Assembly: GCA_017163975.1 (NCBI GenBank)
Contig: JAFFSR010000300.1
Location: forward strand, 1,009,501 to 1,073,500
Direction of reading: 5' to 3'
From: Anastatus disparis
Lineage: Eukaryota; Arthropoda; Insecta; Hymenoptera; Eupelmidae
Length of the DNA: 64,000 nucleotides
Below the pieces are notes generated by a model. That model did no database searches. It was not told where the DNA came from and saw only the letters and a program-made list of their open reading frames with translations. Both the position numbers and the translations under genes were made by a program. Below are positions 22,971-33,242 of the stretch, in pieces (within the stretch, counting starts at the first letter, position 1; each line of letters opens with the position of its first letter).

Positions 22971-25900
22971 TTATTTATTATTATTCTTATTGTCTTTAAA
23001 ATAATTGTCTTTAATAGGCAAAAGTGCCAATTTTTCAACACTGCGTTTGAACACACTTGTAGCAGTTCCTATAATGCCGTCCGTTCCTGGATGAATTTCT
23101 ATAACTCTTCCTAGTGCCCATATCATTGATGGTAAATTATCATCTTTTAATAAAACTATTGAGTTTTTTTGAATAAAATGTTGTCCTGTTGTCCATTCGT
23201 GACGAATGTTTAATTCATTAATATACTCATTGTGCCAACGTTTCCAGAAGTGTTGGCGAACCTTTGTTATATGTTGCCACTGCGTCAAGCGATTGGTTGG
23301 TACATCGCTGAAATCTGTGTCAGGTAAGCTCGCAAAAGAATTGCCAATAAGGAAATGAGCTTGGGTAAGGACAGGAGGGTCATCAGGATCTGTAGAAATA
23401 GCAGTAAGAGGGCGTGAATTTAATATCGCTTCTACTTCTATTACAAAAGTATTGAGTTCTTCAAACGTAAATAATAAATTAGTAACTACGCGTTTCATAT
23501 GGTGTTTAAATAATTTAACGGTAGATTCCCATAACCCACCGAAGTGTGGAGACAAAGGTGGAGTGAAATGCCATTTTATTTCTTGATTGCCGCAAAATCT
23601 ATCTATTTTTTCGCGGTGGTTCTCCGTATTTAATAGAGCGTAAAGCTCTTGCAGTTCATTTTTAGCGCCTACGAAATTTTTCCCGTTATCCGAATAAATA
23701 TTTTTTGGTTTTCCTCGTCTAGCTGTGAACCTTTTTAAAGCTGCGAGAAAGCCTTCTGTGGTCAAGTCTGATACTAACTCTAAATGCACAGCCTTGGTGA
23801 CGAGACAGACAAAGACAGAAACATATACTTTGATCTGCTTTTGATTTCTGTATTTCTTTTCTATATACTTTGATATAAAAAGGGCCGCAATAATCAATAC
23901 CTACATTGCTGAATACTCTGTCTTGTGTGAGTCTAACCTTCGGCAAATCGCCCTTCAAATATTCTGTGGTAGGAGGATTTGCGCGAAAGTATCAAATGCA
24001 ACTCCTCAAGACTTTCTTTATTTGATGTTTTCCATCTAGTAGCCAATATTTTTGACGTAATAGACACAATGTAGTTTGTACGCCAGTGTGATGATTTTTT
24101 ATGTGTATTTCTTGAATGATTAAACTTGTTACGTGATTTGAACGCGGTAACAATACTGGATGTTGTTGGTCGTAATTTAAATTTGTATTTTTTAATCGAC
24201 CGCCAACTCTCAGTAGTCCATCCTTATCAAGAAATGGATTTAAAGAAAGTAACCTACTTTCCTTTTTTAGTTCTTTCTTTAATAAAAGGCAGTTTAATTC
24301 TTTATCAAAATGAACCTTTTGAATATGCCTTATGATATTTCTTTCTGCATCTATCAATCTTGAGCTTGCAAGCTCTTGTTATACATTTTTGAGCGCTTGA
24401 GATAAGAGATATAAGCTACAAATCTTTTCAATTTTATAAATGATAAAAACTTCTCATAAATTTCAAAGGTTGTATTTAATGAAGGATTTTCATTATTCTT
24501 GTTCATACTTGATAATAAACAAATATTTTTGCGCATTTCTGGAAGGTCTTCGCTTAATCCAGGTATCATCGTTTGTGGCCATTCTTTCTCTTTGAGAGTA
24601 AGCCATTGAGGTCCATTGAACCACAGTTTATTGTTTAAGAAATCAGCAGGTAACTGACCTCTTGACAGTGCATCGCGGGATTATCTTCTGAACGCACATG
24701 TTTCCACTTGTGCGGCTCTGACACATTTTGAATTTTAGAGACGTGGTTAGCCACGAATGTTTTTAGCAGGTGAGGTGAAGTTTTTATCCAATGTAATGTT
24801 ATTGAAGAATCTGACCAAAAAATTATCTTTTCGAAAGAAACATCTATTGCTTTTATTATCTGTTTATATAAATTTGTTAATAATAATGCGGCACAAAGTT
24901 CGAGGCGTGGTATGGTCTTTTCTTTTAATGGTGCTACTCGAGATTTTGCACCAAGTAAAATTGTAATTACCTTGCCTTCTTCTGAAGAAGAACGCAAGTA
25001 AACACACTTGCCGTAACCCTTATTGCTTGCATCGCAGAAGCCATGCAATTGTACTGCATTTTTTCTTGAAGCTATTGATTTTCTTGGAAATATTGTTTAT
25101 TAATGGAAGCTGAGTACAAAACTCGTTCCATCGTGTGTATATACTCATTGGTACTCATTCGTCCCAATGTAGCCCTTCTTTCCATAAATCTTGCATTATA
25201 CTCTTTGCATACAAGATTATTGGTCCTAATAAACCAAGTGGGTCGAAAATTTTTGCTATTTCTGAAAGAATGGCTCTTTTGGATCTCGCTATTTTATTAT
25301 TATCAAAATTAACTGTATATGTTATATTGTCTGGTTTTGCGCTCCACAAAATTCTGAGAGTTTTCAATGTTTGATTTGAATCTAGGTGTAAGTGAGTGTC
25401 TAAATCGTTCTCACTTAATCCATGCAATATTCGCGCATCGTTTGCTGCCCATTGACGTACTAGAAAGCCACCTAATTTTAAAAGATTTGTCATTTCGTCC
25501 CTTATTATAAGTGCTTGTTTAATTGTTTCGGCACCTGTGAGTAAGTTGTCAACATACAAATCTCTTTTTAAGATTGCGGCAGCAATTTTATATTTCTTTT
25601 CTTCATCCTCAGCTAATTTTATTAAGCTTCGTAATGCCAAATAAGGGGCTGGGCCCAAGCCAAACGTTACTGTATTTAGTTGGTAAGTTTTTATTTCTTC
25701 ACCTTCCTTCCAGAGTATGCGTTGATACTGTCTGTCCTTTTCACGTATCAGCACTTGCCAATACATTTTCTCAATATCTGCTGATAAGACGTACTTGTGC
25801 GTACGGAATCGAAGAAGATGAGTAAAAATATCATCCTGTATTGTAGGTCCGACTAATAATATATCGTTTAGCGAGAGGCCATTACTAGTTTTCGCAGATG

Positions 25901-26887
25901 CATCGAACACGACGCGTAATTTAATCGTTGCGCTTGACTTTTTTATAACTGCATGATGAGGTAAGTAAAATCCTTGATTTGACACGCCCGTAATTTCAGA
26001 CATATGTCCGAGATTTTTATACTCTTCGATTACAGAGTTGTATTTTTCGAACAAATCTGGATTTCTTTTAAATCTTCTAAAAAGAGAGTTCAACCTTTCA
26101 AGAGCTTGCGAGCGTGATTCACCTAGGCTCACATTATTATTTTTAAATGGAAGCGCGACTACATATCTACCTGTTTTATCTCGTGTAGTATGTTGTATAA
26201 AATGGTCCTCGCATTGAATTTCTTCAGACGATCGATGCACTTGAGCAGGACCTTCTTCGATCTGCCAAAATTTTTCAAGATCGGACTGTAAATCTGTATA
26301 ATTACAGATCGCTTCCTTTCTCTTTTTTCATTAATATTTCCGCCTATTATCCATCCTAAGCGAGTTTTTTGTAGATATAATTCTGTGTTTTTTCCCGCGA
26401 TTTTATATTGTCCCACACAAAAAAGCGAAAGTGTTGGGCCTGATCCTAATAAAATATCAACTGGGGCAGGCTTATAAAATTCTGGATCCGCAAGTTTAAT
26501 GTTTGAGGGTATTGTTATGTTTTCGCGTGAAATCGCTTCGCTGGGAACGGCATTGGAGATATTTGATATTGTTAGAAATTCAAATTTTCTTGCATAATTA
26601 TTTTGCGACGATTGTACGGTTGCGGTGACTATATTTTTTGTCATCGTTGACATATTATTGAGCGCGCCTATAGGAATACTACATTTTTTCTTTGGAAGCA
26701 CAAGTTTGTTCGCTAACCCTTCGCTAATTAAATTAATTGTAGAGCACGTATCTAATAATGCGTGGCATTTGATTGATTTATTATTTTGATCAATGATATT
26801 AATTTGCGCTGTGGTTAATATTTGATTCATTGGCGCTTGGGCTGTTGACGCTATACAACGTGCTTGTATTCCTATAGGGCATTCGAG
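22971..26887 (-). pseudogene. pol: BEL/Pao Pol: protease, RT, RNase H, integrase (broken)
   Basis: The order on the minus strand is as follows. The aspartic protease has ALLDTCSTINLIS (about 26755-26715). RT has RVVFDAS, LSADIEKMYWQV and the catalytic YVDD (about 25557). A Peptidase_A17-like region has FDPLGLLGP (about 25225). RNase H has GFCDASNKGYG (about 25040) and FWSDSS. The integrase zinc region has HHTGVQ; its core has VGIDYCGPF, YSDNGKNF (about 23700) and GLWESTVK, giving D-D-E. A C-terminal domain ends near 22971. This domain set is specific to BEL/Pao. Frame changes occur near 26230, 25060, 24640, 24570, 24360, 23990 and 23900. There is also a stop at about 25155 and one between gag and pol. 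The protein would process the polyprotein, copy RNA and integrate cDNA, but this copy cannot. Confidence 0.92.
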
Positions 26888-28162
26888 TCATTCTTTTCTT
26901 TCCGAAGCGTTATGATCATGTAATAAGTAATTTTCAACCTTATCACAGACCATACACTTCGAAAATTTGCATTCTTTGCCTGCATGTTCTCGAAGACATA
27001 ATAAGCATACCGAAGCTTGTTTAGCTATATCTATTCTTTTTAAAATCGATGCGTCTTTGAATTTTTTACAACGGTATAATTGATGTGCCTCTTTACATAC
27101 AGGACATTTAAAACCTGAAGATGTTAGAAAAGTTTGTCTAGATGCGCCTTTATTTTTCTTTTTATTTATTGAACCACCAATATTATTTTTTTGTTGGGGT
27201 TCTGGCGTTTTATCTATTATTTCTGTTTCTCTTTTAGATAAACGTACGGCAGCTTTATACAAAAAATCTATCAATTTTTCGAGTTTCGGGAACGTTCCGT
27301 GTTCAATATTTTCTTCCCACTTATCCGCGGTGCATTTATGCAATTTATTTTCTATATTTTGTACGAGAATTTCTTCGGTTACATTTACACCGAGCGCGGA
27401 CAGAGATTCTATGTGTTGCAGTGTATCGTCTGCTAGCTTGCGAAGACCTTCAGCTGATTCGCGTTGTTGAATAGGCAACGACAAAAGCAAATTTAGATGT
27501 TTAGATATAATAAGTCGTTCATTCGCATACGCCTTTTGTAAAATATTCCACGCGCGTTGATAATTTTCAGCTGTAGTTGCAAGATTTTTTATTTTTTGTT
27601 TAGCCTCACTTGTTACTGCTCCTTTTAAATATTGGAGCTTTTGAACATCAGAAAGATCTTTGTCCGCATCTATTAACGCCGAAAATGTATCTTTGAACGA
27701 AAGCCAATCTTCATATTTTCCGCTGAAGGTTGGGAGCGCAGTTTCAGGAAGTCTCACGCGTCTTTTATTATTATGACTAGTACGACTGGAATCATTATCA
27801 ACCGTACTATTTGTCGATAGTAGCGACGAAATGACTTCAATTTCATTTTGTTGCGCGAAACTTTGTACCGGTTTTAATTTATCGGCAGTGGCGAGCACTT
27901 CTTAATAATTTTCTTGAATTCCAAAGCGTTCGGTAGCTAACTGTTCGACATTTGCTTCATTTAGTAATTCGAGTTCGTCGCATATGGCATCAAAATTTTT
28001 AAATGTATCATTTAATTTTGTTATACGTCTATTGTAATCTTCAAATGAAACCGGTTATTCATTCGCTGTATTTTTATCGGCAAAACTTCGAAAATGCGTA
28101 ATTTGCTTTTTAGTAACACCACGTTTTTGTTTTAATTCTTTAATGCGCGCCTCAATTGTCAT
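26888..28162 (-). pseudogene. gag: BEL/Pao Gag (three nonsense codons)
   Basis: The frame starts at ATG 28162 and runs to TGA 26888-26890. It is interrupted by TAA at codon 36 (28055-28057) and at codon 87 (27902-27904). The TGA itself is in the same frame as pol, so this was probably one gag-pol reading frame. The middle contains the conserved BEL Gag block LPTFSGKYEDWLSFKDTF and the YLKGAV segment (DUF1759-type). The C-terminus has Cys/His knuckles: CPVCKEAHQLYRC, CLLCLREHAGKEC and CMVC. The knuckles bind RNA during particle assembly. All three nonsense codons are of the kind made by C-to-T change in CAA or CGA. Confidence 0.88.
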
Positions 28163-28570
28163 TTTTATTTGGGAATTGGAAATACGAGGGAAATGGCGAT
28201 TCTTATAATCAACAAGCTTACCTTATTTTTTATGCTACCGTGAATATGAATTCTCTCCTTTAATTTTTTATATCCTCAACCCTTGAATTTGGCTGCTAGA
28301 CTCAACGATCGTCCTTCTTTATTGATTGATGTTGGGCCTGACGTGGTAGTTGATAAGAATCAATTAATGAGCATCCGAATTTTCCTATGCTCTTATGCAG
28401 CAATATATATTCTTTTCTTTGCTGCTATTGAATGAGTCACAAAGCACTTTGAATATTTATGTATGACACCTTGTAATTTTTCTTATTTTTCGTAACACTT
28501 GCACAATGTAAAATGTCACAGAAAAGTTTTTGTCTTTTTGTTTGATTTTATTTAATCACACACTGATTTT
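28163..28570 (-). other. BEL/Pao 5' leader
   Basis: This is untranslated sequence between the primer-binding site and the gag ATG, with no further motif seen. Confidence 0.55.
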
Positions 28571-28588
28571 ATCAAGCTCGAAGGTCCA
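28571..28588 (-). other. BEL/Pao primer-binding site
   Basis: On the coding strand TGGACCTTCGAGCTTGAT directly follows the LTR 3' end (TTTTCCA). A leading TGG is expected for complementarity to a tRNA CCA end. Which tRNA is used was not determined. Confidence 0.65.
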
Positions 28589-28980
28589 TGGAAAATATTT
28601 TCTCGCACTCAGAGCGCAAAATACTATTTTGACCAGCTGTTGTGAGGGAGCAAAATACCTCTTTGCCTCCCTAGGGAGCAAAATGAATTCGAACTTTTAA
28701 CAGGCTCGATAATGTAACCCGATATCTTTATACGCTAGCCAGTATGTGTAACTCGATACTGTGACCCGTTATCTGTATAGCCAGTCAAATATTTTACTTT
28801 GGATTGTGAATTCTGCGAATTGCAAAATTCTCCAAATTGCAAGGGGTAGAAAAATTTCTTGGAAAAATTCGAATAAACTAATAACTGTTTTCAAACTATT
28901 TAGTTTTTTTTAGTATCATTAATTTAATAGTTATATTGCTCATCACATCAGAGACATTTTTATATATATGTATATATATA

Positions 28981-29154
28981 TGCAAACTTTTTCGTGGAAT
29001 TTGTCTACCCTTAACTTCTAAGAATTTATGATTTGGGATTGAGCACTTGGCTGATATATATATATATATATATATATAGCAGCCAAGCGCTCAACCCCAA
29101 ATCATAAATTCTTAGAAGTTAAGGGTGGACAAATTCCTCGAAAAATTTTGCATA
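28981..29154. repeat. Long hairpin around a (TA)n loop
   Basis: gcaaactttttcgtgg...cttaacttctaagaatttatg is mirrored by cataaattcttagaagttaag...cgaaaaattttgc. The arms are about 75 bp with a TATATA centre. It would form a near-perfect hairpin RNA if transcribed. Confidence 0.85.
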
Positions 29155-29271
29155 CATTAATAGTTTCGTTTAATTCGTTCGTTCAGTGTCAGACGTACCT
29201 TGCTCGTCGCATTAAAGAAATTCTTTCGTTTCACGTTTCGTGCGTATTTTAAATATATTAATATTGAAAAA

Positions 29272-29409
29272 ATGAATAACGAATCAGAATCTGATAGTGA
29301 AAGTGGAGTGCCCACAGAAATACTTGAACAAGCAAAGATGATTACTTTAAATTTGCTACCGTAAAAGTCTAAAATGAAATATACAGCTACGTATAACGAG
29401 TTATTTTGA
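29272..29409 (+). pseudogene. N-terminal remnant resembling a tyrosine-recombinase-type transposon protein
   Basis: From ATG 29272 the frame reads an acidic Ser/Glu-rich start, then EILEQAKMITLNLLP, a TAA (29362-29364), KSKMKYTATYNELF and a TGA (29407-29409). The LNLLP...KSK..Y...Y pattern recalls the N-terminus of insect proteins with Crypton-like tyrosine recombinase domains. No catalytic domain is present. A TTCAGTGTC initiator-like word lies about 90 bp upstream (near 29183). The assignment is from memory of the motif only. Confidence 0.3.
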
Positions 29410-30468
29410 AGAGTTGTCAAAACATGTATGAAATTAAAATTAATATTTTTAGCGCTCTTCGTGTGAGAAAATAGTATGTGCAACGCGGGAGCATATAGGT
29501 GTTTGTCGACTCGTGCGATTTGTCGCTTTCGCTACGCTCAAGCGCCAAACTCGCACTCGTCGGCAAACACCTATTTTGCTCCCTTGTTGCACAATGTACT
29601 ATTTAAACCCCGACTTAACGTGAATTAATTGTTTTTGTTATATTTTTAGTAATATTATATATCGTAAATATTATTAGGATTTTTTAAATAATATAGAAAA
29701 AATGTTTATTACGAGGTATTTAATAAAAGATAAAATCAACTGGTAAAAAATATAATATATTAAATAAAATAAAATAAGTGTAAATACAAAGTTTTCTGTT
29801 TAAGTGCTGAAATGTTATGTTGACAGTTTGGAGTGTCGGTAATGACTGACTAAACTTTTCACAAGAGTGGAAACTCTTGGAAAAGAGTTGCTTTCTTAAG
29901 CCAACCTCTTATTATAAAAAATAGTTAAAATATTTTCTTATTGGCTGAAAAGTTTTTATGAATATAATAAGGAGGCAGGACCTTTCAAAATCGTCGTCGA
30001 CAATTTAGACACGATTTGACCGTAGGTCATCTTTTACTTAGTCCGCGTGTCGACCATATGTGCGCGCTCGAAACGCGAGAACGTTTTTGTACCCTTTTTT
30101 TTATACGGGTTCACATCTAACAATAAGACTCAGTTGGCTGAAGAAAATTTACATTAGTGTGCAAAAAATTTGAAGGACTTATATCTTTATTTTGTCAAAA
30201 CTAAAATCTTTAAAATGAGAATTGCCAGATGTACAAAAATAAAGTTCAAAATGCAATTTATGTTATTTATGATATGAAAGTAATATTTTCCTTTCCTTAA
30301 ATATGACAAAAAGGTTCTCAAAATTTTATGTAATGAAAGAAACTATTTTTTCCAAAACAATATACTATTGATAATTTTTTACAGAGTAGAAATCCAGTAA
30401 TAAATCAATATTATTTTCTAAGCAATTAGAGAAAATATAAAAAATATAGTATACGCTTGAACACTTAC

Positions 30469-32672
30469 TGAAAGGACTTTGAAGAGACTTCTTGAAAGGG
30501 AACAAGAATCAACTCAGAAAACTTTCGACGATTCCAAACATAAAATAATTGAAAAACATTTTTGGGGTGATCCAAAGTATTCTTTCACCAAATCATTTCA
30601 AGATTCTTTCAAAATGCTTTTATGTAATTACTCATGCAATGTTTCAATAAAGTCGCACGAAATCTTACATGACACAGTTTTGATATCTTTTTGAAATATT
30701 TCATGAAATAATTTATGATGAGAATAAAGGTTATTACATGAATCTTTACGGAAAGGACTTTGAAAAGACTTTTTGAAAGGGAACAAGAAACAACACAAAA
30801 ATCTTATGACGAGTTTAATTATAAAATAATTTAGAAACATTTTTAGGATGATCTAAAGTATTCATTCACAAATCATTTCAAGATTCTTCCAAAAAGCTTT
30901 CATGTAATTACTCATGCAACGTTTTGATAAAGTCGCACGAAATCTTACATGAACCAGTTTTGAAATATTTTTAAAATATTTCATGGAATAATTTATAATG
31001 AGAAAAAAAGTTATTACACGAATCCTTACTGGAAGGACTTTACAAAACACAGAAATCTTCTGACGATTCCAATCATAACATAATTTAGAAACATTTTTGG
31101 GATGATATAAAGTATCCATTCGCCAAATCATTTCAAGATTCTTTTAAAAAGCTTTCATGTAATTATTCATGGAATGATTTAGTAAAGTCGTACGAAATCT
31201 CACATGACACGGTTTTGAAATCTTTTTATAATATTTTATGAAATAATTTATAATGAAAATAAAAGCTATTACATGAATCTTTACTAAAAGGACTTGAAAA
31301 AGTCTTCTTGAAAGGGAACAAAAATCAACTCAGAAATCTTCCGACGATTCCAAACACAAAATAATTGAGAAACAATTTTGGGATGACCCAAAGTATTCTT
31401 TCACCAAATCAATCCAAGATTCTTTTAGAAAAGCTTTCATGTAATTTCTCATGCAACCTTTTAATTAAGTCGTACGAAATCTCACATGACACGGTTTTGA
31501 AATCTTTTTATAATATTTTATGAAATAATTTATGATGAAAATGAAAGCTATTACATGAATCTTTACTAAAAGGACTTGAAAAAGTCTTCTTGAAAGGGAA
31601 CAAAAATCAACTCAGAAATCTTCCGACGATTCCAAACACAAAATAATTGAGAAACAATTTTGGGATGACCCAAAGTATTCTTTCACCAAATCAATCCAAG
31701 ATTCTTTTAGAAAAGCTTTCATGTAATTTCTCATGCAACGTTTTAATAAAGTCGGACGAAATCTTACATGAAACAGTTTTGAAATTTTTTTGAAATATTA
31801 CATGAAATAAGTAATGATGAGAATAAAAGTTATTACACGACTCCTTACTGAAAGGACTTTGTAAAGACTTATTGGAAGAGAACAAGAAACAACACAGAAA
31901 TTTTCCAACGATTTCAAACATAAAATAATTGAGAAACATTTTTGGGATGATCAAAAGTATTCTTTTACTAAATCATTTCAAGATTTTTTTAGAAAAGCTT
32001 TTATGTAATTACCCATGCAATGTTTCAATAAAGTCGCTCGAAATCTTACATGACATAGTTTTGAAATCTTTTTGAAATATTTCATGAAATAATTTATGAT
32101 GAAAATAAAGGTTATTACATGAATCTTTTCGGAAAGGACTTTGAAAAGACTTCTTGGAAGAGAACAAGAAACAACACAGAAATTTTCTGACAGTTTTAAT
32201 TATAAATCAATTAAGAAACAATTTTGGGATGATCCAAAGTATTCTTTTAGCAAATCCTTTAAAGATTCTTTCGAAAAGCTTTTATGTAATTTCTCATGCA
32301 ATGTTTCAGTAAAGTCGTACGAAATCTTACATGACATGGTTGTGAAATCTTTTTGAAATATTTCATGAAGTATCTTATGATGAGAATAAAAGTTTTTACA
32401 TGAATTCTTACTGAAAGGACTTTAAAAAGACTTCTTGGAAGGAAACAAGAATCAACTTAGAAATCTTTCAACGATTCTAAACATAAAATAATTGAGAAAC
32501 ATTTTTGGGATGATCGAAAGTATTCTTTCACTAAATCATTTCAAGATTTTTTTAGAAAAGCTTTTATGTAATTACCCATGCAATGTTGCAATAAAGTCGC
32601 ACGAAATCTTACATGACATAGTTTTGAAATCTTTTTGAAATATTTCATGAAATAATTAATGATGAGAATAAA
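30469..32672 (+). repeat. ~281-bp satellite array, block 2
   Basis: About eight further units continue directly from block 1 once the BEL element is removed. Two adjacent units (31257-31545 and 31545-31830) are nearly identical, indicating recent local duplication. Confidence 0.9.
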
Positions 32673-33242
32673 TTTAGATAGATATCAATTTATTTTGTAA
32701 AAGAGTACAAAAAGGCATGTAATACATCAAGCAATAAATAATAATTCTGTATAAAGTATTGCACATAATATGATAAGATATCACAGTCAAATATTAAAAT
32801 TAATATATAATACTGTATCAGTAAGTCACTATGTAAAAGCGATATCACAGACTACTCTAAATACACGCAGAAAGTATGAAAACATAAATTACAATGAAAA
32901 CAGTCTTAAATATCTATCAGTCATGAAATTAAAATCAAATTAAAATCAAATAACACAATTTAAAAGATAAAGCATAAAGCATAGTCATGACATCAAATAA
33001 AAATAAAATTGGACAAAACAATGCAACAATAAATAATAAAAAAATAATATAATAATAAAATTCAAAGAATAAAAACTTGATACCGAAGATGTCATAACTA
33101 TTAATAAAAAGAAACAGAATCACTCATTCTTTCTGCATTCATTCAACCATCATTCGCGCTAATAAATACATTCACACCTTAAATCTATATATAAGACAAA
33201 ACAAAATAAATTAACATAAAATTAAAATACTTAAATTTAAGA

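Larger units (their letters stand above)
28600..29604. mobile_element. Non-autonomous TIR element nested in the BEL LTR
   Basis: Imperfect inverted ends are aaaatactattttgacc...gttgtgagggagcaaaatac on the left and tattttgctcccttgttgcacaatgtactattt on the right. The right end contains a smaller foldback (29474-29600) with caccta.ttt/aggtgttt arms around a GC-rich centre. The left part has a ~46-bp imperfect direct repeat (taacccgatatc.../tgacccgttatc...). A second foldback (28981-29154) and a short coding remnant (29272-29409) lie inside. The target duplication is unclear, perhaps ATT. Confidence 0.6.
22017..30463 (-). mobile_element. BEL/Pao LTR retrotransposon, nearly complete but dead
   Basis: Two long direct repeats flank gag and pol on the minus strand. 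The target duplication is CTTAC (22012-22016 and 30464-30468), and the insertion site is inside a satellite unit. LTR termini on the coding strand are TGTTCAAGCG...TTTTCCA. A primer-binding site beginning TGG abuts the 5' LTR, and a GGGGAAAG polypurine tract abuts the 3' LTR. The total is 8447 bp, of which about 1 kb is a DNA element nested in the 5' LTR. Several stops and frame changes in gag-pol make it non-functional. Confidence 0.9.
28589..30463 (-). mobile_element. BEL/Pao 5' LTR, split by a ~1-kb DNA element
   Basis: The outer piece 29605-30463 and the 11 bp at 28589-28599 (tggaaaatatt) together reproduce the 873-bp 3' LTR. The remaining ~1005 bp is foreign. This explains why the two LTRs look unequal at first sight. 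Confidence 0.82.

Noticed and set aside
29157..29483. 108-codon minus-strand frame
   Set aside because: It opposes a plus-strand frame with a more protein-like start and has no recognised domain.
19490..32672. CRISPR-like array
   Set aside because: The repeats are contiguous ~281-bp satellite units without spacers, in a eukaryotic context.
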